Shown: positions 17,333-27,351, counted from the first letter of the stretch. The stretch: 64,000 nucleotides of DNA from Bacillus subtilis (GCA_021733665.1 JAHREI010000003.1:1-64000), one strand, 5' to 3'. Made by a program: numbers and translations. The notes: generated by a model from the sequence alone, not told the origin.

Positions 17333-19047
17333 AAAAACTCGCAGTCCTTAAACCCGTTCTGACACTGTTCTTCTCGGAGAAGCGCGGTAAATTATGGGCA
17401 GGCATGTTGCTGGCTGCCATTACGGTTCTGTGTGGTATTCTGCTGCTCGGTTTGTCCGGTTGGTTCATTACCGCTACAGCCATTGCCGGATTGGCAAGTG
17501 CTACCGCTCTGGCATTCGATGTTTTTGCACCGGCTGCGGGCATTCGTTTGCTGGCGATTTTGCGCACAGCTTCGCGCTATGCCGAGCGATTGGTGACGCA
17601 TGATGCTACATTGGCCGTGCTGGCGGCGATGCGGGAGAAATTGTTCCGTAGCTGGGCAGCACCACAGGCAGCAAAAACGCTGCTGCGCCGCCCGAGCCGT
17701 CTGCTGTTCCGACTGACCGCAGATATTGATGCATTGGATGCTCTGTATTTGCGAGTACTGGTTCCTGCGGCTGCGGCTTTTGTGACTATGCTGGTTGTCG
17801 GCATTGCCTTCTGGCTGATAGATACGATTTTCTCTCTGGCCATGGTGCTTGTACTACTTGTGGCAGGCTTTGGTCTGCCGGTGATTGCAGCACTCTGGGC
17901 GATGAAGCCGATGCGTCGCCGCGCCAAGGCTGTGGAAGCGGTACGCGCCCGCAGTATTGATCTGGTTTCCGGTCAGACTGATTTGCTGATGGCCGGTCGG
18001 TTGAAAGCACAGAGCGCCAGTATCTGCCTGGCAGATCAGCGCTTGTCAGATGCTGATGATCACCTGAACCGTATTGAGGTCTCTGTCGGAGCCGGTTTTG
18101 GCATTGCAAGCGTGCTGTTGCTCTGTGTTGCACTGCTCGGTGGTGTCTGGCTTGCAGAAGCGGGTGTGATTTCACCTGCAGTTGCTGCTTTCGCTCTGCT
18201 GATGGCTTTGGGTGCGATGGAGCCTTTTGCGGCACTGCGCCGTGGCGCGATGGAGCTTGGTCGCACATTGATGGCCGCGCAGCGGGTCGGGGATCGCTAC
18301 GATACAAAACCGCATTTCTATGTGCCGGTGCAACCGGCCAATCCGCAAGATGCAGTTTATCTCGAACAGGTTGAGATGCGTTATGAGGATAATGCACCTC
18401 TGGTGTTGCAGGATATCAATCTGACTGTGCGCAGGGGTGAAAAACTGGCGATTGTCGGTACCAGCGGCACGGGTAAATCAACACTCATGGCATTGCTTGC
18501 CGGTGAGATGGTGCAAAATTCCGGTATTGTGCGCCATGATGCGGCAACACTGTTGACGCAGAAAACCCAGTTGTTTCAGGATAGTCTGGCAGAAAATCTG
18601 CGTCTGGCACAGCCACAGGCAAGCGATACGGATTTGATGCAGGTGCTGGAACTGGCCGGTTTGTCCGATACAGTCACAGAGATGCCGGAGCAGCTGGAAA
18701 CCATGCTTGGCGAAGGTGGTCTCGGCCTGTCCGGCGGGCAGGCACGCCGTCTCGCATTGGCAAGGTTGTTTCTGCACAATACACCGCTCTGGCTGCTGGA
18801 TGAACCGACTGAAGGTCTCGATAAAACCACTGCGCAGGACATTTTGCAGCGTCTGGCACAAGCAAGTGATACGGCAAGCGGTGGATCTGGCACTGAAAAC
18901 CGCACGATGATTATCGCAACCCATTTGCGCCGTGAGGCAGAAATTGCAGATCGCATCATCGTGATGAGCAACGGCCGGATGACGGCAGAAGCACTGAAAG
19001 ATACGCCGGCATTTTCAGAAATTCTGGAAACGCTGAGGCAAGTTTAA
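17329..19047 (+). CDS. cydC: thiol reductant ABC exporter subunit CydC
   Basis: This is the 572-residue partner of CydD. Six membrane helices are followed by an ATPase domain with Walker A GTSGTGKST, signature LSGGQARRLALARL and Walker B LWLLDEPTEGLD. The early segment LLLGLSGWFITATAIAGLA is typical of CydC. It is translationally coupled to cydD. A 414-base gap then separates it from cydA, which implies a second promoter for the oxidase itself. Confidence 0.93.
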   Translation: MKKLAVLKPVLTLFFSEKRGKLWAGMLLAAITVLCGILLLGLSGWFITATAIAGLASATALAFDVFAPAAGIRLLAILRTASRYAERLVTHDATLAVLAAMREKLFRSWAAPQAAKTLLRRPSRLLFRLTADIDALDALYLRVLVPAAAAFVTMLVVGIAFWLIDTIFSLAMVLVLLVAGFGLPVIAALWAMKPMRRRAKAVEAVRARSIDLVSGQTDLLMAGRLKAQSASICLADQRLSDADDHLNRIEVSVGAGFGIASVLLLCVALLGGVWLAEAGVISPAVAAFALLMALGAMEPFAALRRGAMELGRTLMAAQRVGDRYDTKPHFYVPVQPANPQDAVYLEQVEMRYEDNAPLVLQDINLTVRRGEKLAIVGTSGTGKSTLMALLAGEMVQNSGIVRHDAATLLTQKTQLFQDSLAENLRLAQPQASDTDLMQVLELAGLSDTVTEMPEQLETMLGEGGLGLSGGQARRLALARLFLHNTPLWLLDEPTEGLDKTTAQDILQRLAQASDTASGGSGTENRTMIIATHLRREAEIADRIIVMSNGRMTAEALKDTPAFSEILETLRQV

Positions 19048-19461
19048 CACCATGTTCTGTCCGGCTTTGCAGTCGGGCAGGCACCCCCTGATGCCTTTGA
19101 AAAGGAGGCTGCTTTTGAAGCACGATTTTTACATATTATCAGAGAGATGATCTGGTCATAACAGATCACATTTTCTGATACTGAAAGCGGTTTTCTCCCA
19201 AGCGCCGCTTTCACCCCCATAGTGTGAAACCCCTTGCAACTTGCCGGTATCTCCGGCGGGAACGGATATTTGTATCCTGAATCTCAGAATTCGTATATTC
19301 TGAAACACATCAGTTTACGTATCCGCCTGCAAGTATCTCACAGACCTTTCCGGCATTCGTGCCGGAAACACAGACTGTCTGATTTAACGCGCATTCCGGC
19401 CGGAAACGCCTTTGTTTCTGATCTAAATGCGCTCAACAGGAGCGCCGCGCCCCCGCGGCGG
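19048..19461 (+). promoter_or_regulatory. cydA upstream region with inverted repeats
   Basis: No gene is visible here. Two clean dyads stand out: TGATCTG/CAGATCA (19148-19154, 19162-19168, 7-base spacer) and TCAGAAT/ATTCTGA (19284-19290, 19297-19303, 6-base spacer). The second shares TCAG/CTGA elements with the operator at 14842. A GAAAGCGG/CCGCTTTC pair (about 19183-19212) and a TTTCCGGC/GCCGGAAA hairpin (about 19350-19371) lie between and after them. Oxygen- or redox-responsive control is expected for bd oxidases, but no consensus FNR box is seen. Confidence 0.5.
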
Positions 19462-21066
19462 ATGATGATGGAACTAGATATTGTTTCACTATCCCGACTG
19501 CAATTTGCAGTCACCGCCATGTACCACTTTTTATTTGTGCCTCTGACGCTCGGATTATCTATTTTGCTGGCGATCATGGAGACGGTCTATGTCATGACCG
19601 GACGCCTGATCTGGCGGCAAATGACGAAATTCTGGGGTACATTATTTGGTATTAACTTTGTTACCGGTGTCGCCACCGGTGTGGTGATGGAATTCCAGTT
19701 CGGTATGAACTGGAGCTATTACAGTCATTATGTCGGCGATATTTTCGGCGCACCTCTGGCGCTGGAAGGCTTGATGGCATTCTTTCTTGAAGCGACCTTT
19801 ATCGGCCTGTTCTTCTTCGGCTGGGATCGTCTTTCCAAGATCGGCCATCTGACTGTCACCTATCTGATGGCCATCGGTTCCAATATTTCCGCCTTGTGGA
19901 TTTTGGTGGCGAATGGCTGGATGCAAAATCCTGTCGGCTCACGGTTTAATCCGGAAACCATGCGTATGGAAATTACGGATTTCTTTGCTGTGGTCTTCAA
20001 TCCGGTGGCGCAGGCTAAAGTGGTACATACAGTTTCCGCCGGTTATGTCACGGCGTCTATTTTCATTCTCGGTGTTTCGGCATGGTATATGCTCAAAGGC
20101 CGCCATCTGGAGATTGCCAAGCGCTCTATGACGGTTGCTGCATCTTTTGGTCTGGCAGGTGCCTTGTCGGTTGTCGTTCTCGGCGATGAAAGCGGTTATC
20201 TGACCTCCGACCATCAGAGCATGAAAATGGCTGCGATTGAGGCGATGTGGGATACAGAACCTGCACCGGCTTCTTTTACGGTGATTGGTCTGCCGGATCA
20301 GGAAAATCGTGTGACGCATTATGCCATTCACATTCCCTATGTGATGGGGCTGATCGGAACACGCTCACTGACCATTGAAATACCGGGCATTAATCAGCTG
20401 GTATTGCAGGCACAGGATCGTATCCGTGTCGGTATGAAGGCCTATGATGCCCTGCAAACGATCAAAACAACACCACGTGGTGAAAAGGCTCCCTTGGAAG
20501 CGACGCAAGCCTTTGAAAAATATGGCGAGCATCTGGGCTATGGTCTGTTGCTGAAGAAATATATCGATGACCCGCGTCTGGCGACGGATGAACAGATCGT
20601 GGCAGCTGCCAATGATACTGTACCGGGTGTGTTACCGCTGTTTGTCGCCTTCCGCGTGATGGTTGCGCTAAGCATGTACTTCTTGTTGTTGACCGGTACG
20701 TTCTTCTTTCTCTCAGCACGCAGAAAACTGGATAAACATCGCTGGTTACTTTGGGTCGCAGTGTTTTCGATCCCTCTGCCTTGGCTTGCCGCTGAGATGG
20801 GCTGGCTGGTTGCGGAGTTCGGACGTCAGCCATGGAGTATTGAGGGTGTGTTGCCAACGGCGGTCGCGGTTTCCAACCTTAACCCGACAACGGTGCTGAT
20901 CTCACTGACCGGTTTTATTCTGATTTACTCCACACTGTTCATTATTGAGATGGGCGTGATGCTAAGGGCGATCCGTAACGGACCGCAGCCGGATCATGCG
21001 CCGGTTTCCGCACCTTTTGCAAAACCGGAACCGAGTAAACCAGCCACATTAGGGGAGGCAAAATAA
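19462..21066 (+). CDS. cydA: cytochrome bd ubiquinol oxidase subunit I
   Basis: CydA binds hemes b558, b595 and d and, with CydB, oxidises ubiquinol and reduces oxygen to water with high affinity. The frame opens with three ATG codons (19462, 19465, 19468) before [30 protein letters not shown], which holds the His ligand region; a longer frame from 19234 reads intergenic sequence and is rejected. AGGAG at 19438 is rather far upstream. [12 protein letters not shown], the conserved GRQPW motif, is present. At 534 residues or slightly less it is of normal size. It overlaps cydB by one base. Confidence 0.95.
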   Translation: MMMELDIVSLSRLQFAVTAMYHFLFVPLTLGLSILLAIMETVYVMTGRLIWRQMTKFWGTLFGINFVTGVATGVVMEFQFGMNWSYYSHYVGDIFGAPLALEGLMAFFLEATFIGLFFFGWDRLSKIGHLTVTYLMAIGSNISALWILVANGWMQNPVGSRFNPETMRMEITDFFAVVFNPVAQAKVVHTVSAGYVTASIFILGVSAWYMLKGRHLEIAKRSMTVAASFGLAGALSVVVLGDESGYLTSDHQSMKMAAIEAMWDTEPAPASFTVIGLPDQENRVTHYAIHIPYVMGLIGTRSLTIEIPGINQLVLQAQDRIRVGMKAYDALQTIKTTPRGEKAPLEATQAFEKYGEHLGYGLLLKKYIDDPRLATDEQIVAAANDTVPGVLPLFVAFRVMVALSMYFLLLTGTFFFLSARRKLDKHRWLLWVAVFSIPLPWLAAEMGWLVAEFGRQPWSIEGVLPTAVAVSNLNPTTVLISLTGFILIYSTLFIIEMGVMLRAIRNGPQPDHAPVSAPFAKPEPSKPATLGEAK

Positions 21067-22211
21067 TGGTTTTGTCCGAACTTCTTGATTATTCAACTCT
21101 GCGTCTGATCTGGTGGGTCTTGCTGGGGCTGTTGCTGATCGGCTTTGCTGCGATGGACGGTTTTGATCTTGGTATTGAAACCATGCTGCCCTTCGTTGCC
21201 CGTACTGATCTTGAACGCCGTATGGTGCTGGAAACCATTGAACCGGTCTGGGAGGGCAATCAGGTCTGGCTCATTCTGGCAGGTGGCGCAATTTTTGCGG
21301 CTTGGCCGCAGCTTTATGCGGTGTCCTTCTCCGGATTTTATCTGGCGATGTTCATAATCCTGTTTGCGCTGATTTTGCGCCCTGTCGGGTTCAAATTCCG
21401 TAGCAAACGTGAAAGCACTTTGTGGCGCACAAGCTGGGACTGGGCTTTGTTTATTGGTGGTTTCGTGCCGTCGTTGATTTTTGGTGTGGCTGTCGGCAAT
21501 GTTCTGCTTGGCGTGCCGTTCCGTATCAATGACGATATGATGATCTTCTATGAAGGCTCATTCTTCGCATTGCTTAATCCGTTTGCTCTGCTCGCAGGTT
21601 TAATGTCGGTGATTATGCTGGCGATGCATGGGTGTGTGTGGCTCTGCGTTAAAACAAGCGGCACAATTGCGGAACGTGCCAGAAAATACGGTACAGTTTT
21701 TGCTCTGCTGGCTGTTATATTTTACATCGCGGCTGGTCTCTATCTCTGGAAATCCGGTCTTGGCTACCGCATTACCAGCGAAATTGATCCGAATGGCCCT
21801 TCCAACCCGCTCTTTAAAACTGCTGTGGTTGAGCAAGGCGCATGGCTTGCCAATTATCTGCGCTATCCGGCTCTTTGGACAATTCCGGCTCTGGGGCTGT
21901 TTGCGCCATTTGTGGTGATCCTAATGCTGTGGTTGCGCCGTCCGGGCACAGCTTTGCTGTTCGGTAAACTGGCGATTTTCGGTGTGATTACATCGGTTGG
22001 CGTGGCGATGTTCCCGTTCATTCTGCCATCATCATTGGATCCGGGCATGAGCCTGACAGTCTGGGATAGTTCCTCCAGTCATCTGACCCTGTTTATCATG
22101 TTGGTCAGCAGCGGGATCATGCTGCCGATTATCATGCTCTATACAAGCTGGGTCTATTATGTGCTGCGCGGCAAGGTCACGGAAAGCGATATGGAAGAGG
22201 GGCATTATTAA
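21066..22211 (+). CDS. cydB: cytochrome bd ubiquinol oxidase subunit II
   Basis: A 381-residue membrane protein with about eight or nine helices that pairs with CydA. Conserved features are [29 protein letters not shown], then [30 protein letters not shown], and the C-terminal [26 protein letters not shown]. The start ATG overlaps the cydA stop (TAATGG). It is followed 51 bases later by cydX. Confidence 0.96.
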   Translation: MVLSELLDYSTLRLIWWVLLGLLLIGFAAMDGFDLGIETMLPFVARTDLERRMVLETIEPVWEGNQVWLILAGGAIFAAWPQLYAVSFSGFYLAMFIILFALILRPVGFKFRSKRESTLWRTSWDWALFIGGFVPSLIFGVAVGNVLLGVPFRINDDMMIFYEGSFFALLNPFALLAGLMSVIMLAMHGCVWLCVKTSGTIAERARKYGTVFALLAVIFYIAAGLYLWKSGLGYRITSEIDPNGPSNPLFKTAVVEQGAWLANYLRYPALWTIPALGLFAPFVVILMLWLRRPGTALLFGKLAIFGVITSVGVAMFPFILPSSLDPGMSLTVWDSSSSHLTLFIMLVSSGIMLPIIMLYTSWVYYVLRGKVTESDMEEGHY

Positions 22212-22262
22212 AATGACATCTCCCAAAATCACTCCCGTTTCTTGTTTATGATGAGGCTTTAA

Positions 22263-22412
22263 ATGTGGTATTTTGCCTGGATATTAGGACTTCCGCTCGC
22301 AGCCGCTTTCGCAGTGCTCAATGCTATGTGGTATGAGCTCGTAGACGATGCTGCCAAACGCAAAGCGCATGCACAGAGTGGTGCAGAGCAGCAAATAGAC
22401 AAAGCTGTTTAG
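22263..22412 (+). CDS. cydX: cytochrome bd oxidase small subunit CydX
   Basis: This 49-residue single-helix protein begins MWYFAWILGLPLAAAFAVLNAMWYE, the CydX/YbgT signature, followed by a charged tail. CydX stabilises the hemes in CydAB. GAGG lies 7 bases upstream of the ATG. The position directly after cydB and before a strong terminator supports the call and ends the cydABX operon. Confidence 0.93.
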   Translation: MWYFAWILGLPLAAAFAVLNAMWYELVDDAAKRKAHAQSGAEQQIDKAV

Positions 22413-22440
22413 TATTAGTTTGATGTTGTGCTGAAAAATA

Positions 22441-22475
22441 AAACACCGGTCTGAATATTCAGGCCGGTGTTTTTG
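22441..22475 (+). terminator. rho-independent terminator of cydABX
   Basis: AACACCGG and CCGGTGTT form a stem that includes the palindrome CTGAATATTCAG, followed by TTTTT. It lies 29 bases after cydX. Confidence 0.9.
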
Positions 22476-22779
22476 CTTTGATATGACTGATCACAATATT
22501 ATTGCCTGCATGATCTTGCGATAGTGCATTGGCATTTTTGCCACACTGGTTGTTATGTAAATAAAATTTCGTATTTTGCACCTTGGCAAAACGATTTTCT
22601 CATTTATCTTGATTTCATCTGAAACACTGGCAAGAGGTAAGAGATGCGAGACTATCCATTTCCGTCGGTGCCCGGTGTTTGTGCGGGCATTTCCAAGCTT
22701 TAGGTTCTTGGCCCGTCTGACAGGCCAAGGCCTGCCCGCCCTCCCTGAAAGGGCGCTTAAATAAACTTCCTTATTTGCC

Positions 22780-24660
22780 GTGGCTGAAAAGCTGCAATTT
22801 TTTCTTTTAAAGGAACCAGAACCCGCCTTCGCGCGGACTGGTATGATTGATATGACCCGGTTTCGACTGAATTTCCGCGGACCTGCGTTCCGCAATGTTT
22901 TAAGCTACACTTTTGCGCATTGGCGGAAACAGCCTGTGCGTCTGAGCCTGATGATTATTGGTATGATGCTGGCAACGGCAGCTGATGTGCTGACGCCACT
23001 CTATTCCGGCCGTCTGGTTGATGCGCTGGCATTGGGCAGCGACTCTGCCTTGTCGGCTGCCATTGAAGCACTGATAATCCTGCTTGCGCTCGGTGCAATG
23101 GCCCTGATTACACGTCAACTGACATTCTATGTCATCACCGATTTTACGCTGAATACGATGAGCGATATGGCGGCAAGTGCCTTTGCCCGTTTGCAGCGTT
23201 TTTCAACAGACTGGCATGCCAATGCTTTTGCTGGTTCGACAGTGCGTAAAGTTTCGCGTGCCATGTGGGCACTGGATTTGCTCAATGATACGCTGATCAT
23301 CGCTTTGATGCCGTCACTTTTGATGCTGGTTGGCTCTGTGGCATTGCTGTCGTGGTACTGGCCAATGATGGGACTGCTGGTGGCAATCGGTTCTGTGCTG
23401 TTTATCGTCTGTACCATTGTGATTTCACTGGGTTTTGTAGCTCCGGCCGCGACCTTGGCGAATAGCTGGGATACACGGATGGGCGGTGCTTTGGCCGATG
23501 CCATTTCCTGCAATGCGGTGGTAAAAGCCTTTGGTGCTGAAACACGTGAAGATGCACGTCTTGAAAAAGTTGTCACCAAATGGCGTGGCCGTACGCGCCG
23601 CACATGGCTGATCGGTACGCTGAACGGTTTCATTCAGGGTGCCAATCTGCTGGTGATGCGCGGTGTGGTGATTGCTTTTGCGCTGTATCTCTGGAGCCAA
23701 GGTAAAGCGACTGCCGGTGATATTACCTTTGTTTTGACTGCGTTTTTCATGTTGCAGGGCTATCTGCGTGATGTGGGTATGCATATCCGCAATTTGCAGC
23801 GCTCGGTCAATGATATGGAAGAACTGGTGCAGATTGAAGCAGAACCTTATGGCATCGCCGATAAGCTCAATGCACCTGCCATTCAGATTACCAATGGTGA
23901 GATCAGCTTCGATAAAGTGACCTTCCATTACGGCAATCATGAAGATCCGCTTTATCGCGATTTCTCGGTGAAAATTGATGCCGGTGAACGTGTTGGTCTG
24001 GTCGGGCATTCCGGTTCGGGCAAGACGACTTTCGTCAAGCTCATCCAGCGTCTCTATGATGTGAGTGGCGGTGCCATTCGCATTGATGGTCAGAACATTG
24101 CTGAAATGACGCAGGCTTCATTGCGCTCGCAAATTGCTATCGTGCAGCAAGAGCCGATCCTGTTCCACCGCACATTGGCCGAGAATATTGCCTATGCGCG
24201 ACCAAGTGCGACGCAGGCCGAGATTGAAGAAGCAGCACGTCTTGCAAGTGCGCATGACTTCATTAACCGGCTACCGAAGGGCTACTCAACGCTGGTTGGT
24301 GAACGCGGGGTGAAGCTTTCGGGTGGTGAGCGCCAGCGTGTTGCAATTGCCCGTGCCTTTTTGGCCGATGCGCCGGTTCTTATTCTTGATGAGGCAACGT
24401 CGAGCCTTGATTCAGAATCTGAGGTGCTGATCCAGCAGGCAATGGAGCGGCTGATGGTCGGTCGTACGACATTGGTTATTGCACACCGGTTGTCGACGGT
24501 GCGTGCTCTCGACCGTTTGTTGGTCTTTGATAGAGGCAAGATCGTTGAGGAAGGCGATCATGATGCGCTGATCCGCAAATCTGACGGCATCTATCGCCGT
24601 CTGTTTGAGCGGCAGGCTCTGGAGCTGGCCAAGGGGCTGGAAGATGTTTTCTTGTCCTAA
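22780..24660 (+). CDS. ABC transporter, fused permease/ATPase (exporter type)
   Basis: A half-size ABC exporter: a six-helix transmembrane domain (about residues 50-330) and an ATPase domain with Walker A GHSGSGKTT, signature LSGGERQRVAIARA and Walker B VLILDEATSSLD, plus switch His in IAHRLST. Length is up to 626 residues. The start is uncertain: GTG 22780, or ATG 22843 (MIDMTRF) with no strong ribosome site for either. The substrate is unknown; MsbA-like lipid, drug or peptide exporters share this build. It stands alone after the cyd cluster. The 367-base gap before it holds the cydX terminator and no other gene. Confidence 0.88.
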   Translation: MAEKLQFFLLKEPEPAFARTGMIDMTRFRLNFRGPAFRNVLSYTFAHWRKQPVRLSLMIIGMMLATAADVLTPLYSGRLVDALALGSDSALSAAIEALIILLALGAMALITRQLTFYVITDFTLNTMSDMAASAFARLQRFSTDWHANAFAGSTVRKVSRAMWALDLLNDTLIIALMPSLLMLVGSVALLSWYWPMMGLLVAIGSVLFIVCTIVISLGFVAPAATLANSWDTRMGGALADAISCNAVVKAFGAETREDARLEKVVTKWRGRTRRTWLIGTLNGFIQGANLLVMRGVVIAFALYLWSQGKATAGDITFVLTAFFMLQGYLRDVGMHIRNLQRSVNDMEELVQIEAEPYGIADKLNAPAIQITNGEISFDKVTFHYGNHEDPLYRDFSVKIDAGERVGLVGHSGSGKTTFVKLIQRLYDVSGGAIRIDGQNIAEMTQASLRSQIAIVQQEPILFHRTLAENIAYARPSATQAEIEEAARLASAHDFINRLPKGYSTLVGERGVKLSGGERQRVAIARAFLADAPVLILDEATSSLDSESEVLIQQAMERLMVGRTTLVIAHRLSTVRALDRLLVFDRGKIVEEGDHDALIRKSDGIYRRLFERQALELAKGLEDVFLS

Positions 24661-24707
24661 GGTGCCGTGTGCCAGACTTGGAACACAAATGTCACTCTAA
24701 TAAAATT
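24661..24707. repeat. dispersed palindromic element, partial copy 2
   Basis: GCCGTGTGCCAGACTTGGAA and the following ACACAAATGTCACTCTAA match one hairpin of the element at 60758-60801 read in reverse, with a few changes. Only this hairpin is present and its outer stem is damaged. It starts immediately after the ABC transporter stop codon. Confidence 0.7.
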
Positions 24708-24740
24708 AAATGCGGAGCTTCAGGGCTCCGCATTTTCTTT
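24708..24740 (+). terminator. rho-independent terminator after the ABC exporter
   Basis: AAATGCGGAGC and GCTCCGCATTTT form a stem followed by a T-rich run. Confidence 0.9.
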
Positions 24741-24982
24741 TATATTATAATGCGGGCTTATAATTATAATAAATTATTTTAAATATAGAAAAATACATTT
24801 AATTTTATGAAAGATTATTATTGATTAAGTATTTAAATAAATTTTGCTATTAACCTTATTATATATTATTTGTTTTGTTTTTTGGAAGTATTTTTAGTTC
24901 GTCTAAGGTAATATATTTTTAAGTTTGGTAATATTTTTATTAAACTAAATTTGTTTATATGTTTAGTCGGATTTATACAATT
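24741..24982 (+). promoter_or_regulatory. A+T-rich leader of the surface-protein cluster
   Basis: These bases are almost purely A and T with many TA steps, unlike the preceding genes. They contain no gene and must hold the promoter of the following cluster. In alphaproteobacteria such DNA is a preferred target of the H-NS-like silencer MucR; this is inference from composition. Confidence 0.4.
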
Positions 24983-25792
24983 ATGAGCGATGTTTCCCCA
25001 ATACATGCTGAGATTACGACCTTTGGTGAGGGAAGTTCTGCCACAGGTGATTATAGCACTGCGCATAGTGTAGGCAGTTCTGCATCCGGCGTGGGGGCGA
25101 CGGCTGTCGGTTATAAAAGTATGGCTTCAGCTAATTTTAGTACGGCGCTTGGCACCCTGAGCTCCGCTATTGGTTATAAGAATACTGCTGTTGGTTATAA
25201 GAGTATGGCTTCAGCAAGTTTTACGACAGCTCTTGGCGTTGTCAGTCTTGCTTCCGGAGATTTTGGTACAACTCTTGGTTATAATAGTAAGGCATCTTCT
25301 GAAAACAGCACTGCATTAGGCGCGAATAGTCGTGCTTCCGGTGAGGAAGCAACGGCCTTAGGGCACAATAGTAAGGCGACAGCTGAGAGTAGTACAGCAT
25401 TCGGAGCAAATAGCCGGGCAAATGGCGATTTGAGTGCTGCCGTGGGCGCGCATAGTAAAGCGCGGGGCGATTGGAGTGTGGCACTGGGAGCTTACAGTTA
25501 CACCGATGAGGCGATCTCCACGGAAGCGATGACATTCGCCGAAAAGAGTCATCGTTTCGCGGGGGCTCAGGCCAAAGGTACAGTGAGTGTCGGCAACCGT
25601 TCTGGAGAGCCCGTGAACCGGACAATAACTAATCTTGCAGCGGGACGGATAGAAGCAACATCAACTGACGCAGTGAACGGAAGTCAGCTTTTTGCTCTGA
25701 TGGCAATGATTGAGATGCTTCATGAACAGATGAGAGAGTTATTTCCGTTAAGAGAGATAGAGAAAAACGAAAGAGGGCAATTGTTGCGATAG
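24959..25792 (+). CDS. YadA-like trimeric head protein without anchor
   Basis: The protein (277 residues, or 269 from ATG 24983, MSDVSP) is made of 14-16-residue YadA/Hia head repeats of the type A-x-G-x-x-S-x-A-x-G (for example TALGANSRASGEEATALGHNSKA). These are followed by a neck, GTVSVGNRSGEPVNRTITNLAAGRIEATSTDAVNGSQL, and a short C-terminal stretch likely to form a coiled coil. Two repeat blocks are nearly identical at DNA level (about 25108-25155 and 25189-25236). Family members normally have a signal peptide and a four-strand membrane anchor; both are missing, so it cannot be a conventional surface autotransporter. It could be a truncated gene, or a trimeric fibre-like protein used by another route. 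Start site is uncertain, with no good ribosome site. Confidence 0.75.
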   Translation: MFSRIYTIMSDVSPIHAEITTFGEGSSATGDYSTAHSVGSSASGVGATAVGYKSMASANFSTALGTLSSAIGYKNTAVGYKSMASASFTTALGVVSLASGDFGTTLGYNSKASSENSTALGANSRASGEEATALGHNSKATAESSTAFGANSRANGDLSAAVGAHSKARGDWSVALGAYSYTDEAISTEAMTFAEKSHRFAGAQAKGTVSVGNRSGEPVNRTITNLAAGRIEATSTDAVNGSQLFALMAMIEMLHEQMRELFPLREIEKNERGQLLR

Positions 25793-25847
25793 TAGTCGTA
25801 ACAATTGAATAATTTGAAAATTTCACTTTAACAAAGAAGTAAAAAAT

Positions 25848-27317
25848 ATGACTTTGCAGTATACTGTAACAGCAAGCCTGTTGAATCTATTCTCTGATGC
25901 ATATTCATCAGTCAGACTGAGTATTGTTGCGGCAGCAGGTACGCCGGCTGCATTTTATGTTGCTCTCCCTGATAGTTTGGCGAATGATGAGCATGTGCAG
26001 GCTGTTTTTACGCCTGCGAAAGGATCATTGGCGACCCCAGTAACTTTTGATATTTTTTTCCCGCTCTTTGGAAATGTTAATTCTATTGATTTTAGGATTT
26101 TCCCGCAGTCAACTGATATAACAAATATAACTCCGGAAACTCCAAGTTTTGTTTTCACCTTGAATACGACTGTTAAAGCAATGGGGCATGCTTTATTGCT
26201 TGGATTTGAGGACAAAGAAGCAAATACTAGAGTACTAAAGACAATTAATAGTCCTGGGCCTGATCTTTCAGCGCCAGCTACATATACATGGACAGGTACA
26301 ACAGTGCCTGCTCTGACTGCGCGACTTGCGAATTGTATTGCGCACGTTACCGACTTCAATAATAGTAAGTTTTTTGAAGATGTTGCATTTACGAATAATG
26401 GTCAAAATGTTGATATAATGCAGGATCCGTCACGGGGCGGAAAAGGGCATATTTATTTTTTTACAAATGCAGCAGGATTGGCCGTGCTTAATATCAGAGC
26501 AGGGAATACACCAAATGCAGCAAGGTTAATCTATCATCCATTTGCCGGTGAAGCCTCGGAAACTGCACGGATTGTCATTTATAATCCTAACCAGCTTAGC
26601 AGGGGCTTTGAAGAAGCAACACCAGTCAAGAACCCGTTTACATTTAACAATATTCCGGGTGAAGACCAGCCAGTATTTGAGATTAATAATTTTAATAATC
26701 CTCCGAGTCTTGAAACTGGGGCATCATTATACGTTCTTATTAATGACAGGTATGACTCAACGATACCGGCTACATCTGAGAAAATAAACAAAATTACTAC
26801 CACTAAAAGATTTATAAATACTACAAATGGACCGCTTCCTGAAAAAAACAACATAAGATATATTTATGTTACAAGAAATGGTATCGTGCATAATACGCGA
26901 CAATTTGCATTTTTTTGTTTCGGGAATATTAATCAAGTTAATTTTGATGTTGCTCTCGCCTGGAATACTGAAACGAACTCACTGCCAACCCCTAATCCAA
27001 GACCTGCATTGCCTGCAGAAGGGCGTGTGCGGGCAAACTACAATAAAGTTAGCAGGGTTTTAAGTTGGAATATTACACATTCCGGACTGTCTGGTGCCGT
27101 CACTGTGGCTCACTTTCATGGCCCGGCATCAACCAATCAGACAGCAAATGTTATAATTGATTTCAATGTTAACAATAATCCAATTGTTGGTTCTCAGCAA
27201 TTGACAGAAGATCAGGAACGTCAGCTTTTATCAGGTCTCTGGTATTGTAATGTTCATACAGAGCAAAATCCGAGTGGTGAAATACGTGGTCAAATGTGGC
27301 CAAGTATAAGTAATTAA
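25848..27317 (+). CDS. hypothetical protein with C-terminal CHRD domain
   Basis: A 489-residue, Asn/Thr-rich protein that looks almost entirely beta-structured. No signal peptide is visible (MTLQYTVTASLLNLFSDAYS). About residues 160-225 contain a segment like bacterial Ig/invasin domains (VAFTNNGQNVDIM... FFTNAAGLAVLNIRAG). The last 95 residues match a CHRD (chordin-type) domain: VSRVLSWNITHSGLSGAVTVAHFHGPA, then LSGLWYCNVHTEQNPSGEIRGQM, with the H-x-H-G-P-A and N-V-H-T...G-E-I-R-G-Q signatures. CHRD domains are found in secreted proteins of unknown activity. It is 55 bases after the YadA-head gene and 34 before the next gene, on the same strand, so an operon is likely. Codon use is A+T-rich. 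Confidence 0.7.
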   Translation: MTLQYTVTASLLNLFSDAYSSVRLSIVAAAGTPAAFYVALPDSLANDEHVQAVFTPAKGSLATPVTFDIFFPLFGNVNSIDFRIFPQSTDITNITPETPSFVFTLNTTVKAMGHALLLGFEDKEANTRVLKTINSPGPDLSAPATYTWTGTTVPALTARLANCIAHVTDFNNSKFFEDVAFTNNGQNVDIMQDPSRGGKGHIYFFTNAAGLAVLNIRAGNTPNAARLIYHPFAGEASETARIVIYNPNQLSRGFEEATPVKNPFTFNNIPGEDQPVFEINNFNNPPSLETGASLYVLINDRYDSTIPATSEKINKITTTKRFINTTNGPLPEKNNIRYIYVTRNGIVHNTRQFAFFCFGNINQVNFDVALAWNTETNSLPTPNPRPALPAEGRVRANYNKVSRVLSWNITHSGLSGAVTVAHFHGPASTNQTANVIIDFNVNNNPIVGSQQLTEDQERQLLSGLWYCNVHTEQNPSGEIRGQMWPSISN

Positions 27318-27351
27318 ATTTAAATAATTATTTACAAGATGGATTTTTATT

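Noticed and set aside
19234-19461. N-terminal extension of CydA by about 76 residues
   Set aside because: The extension has no membrane or family features, covers inverted repeats of the promoter region, and the family N-terminus [13 protein letters not shown] begins at 19468 or just before.
22451-22462. CTGAATATTCAG, which fits the CTGAA-N2-TTCAG pattern of the cyd regulator operator
   Set aside because: It forms the inner stem of the cydX terminator and lies downstream of the operon, so the match is most simply a result of hairpin symmetry.
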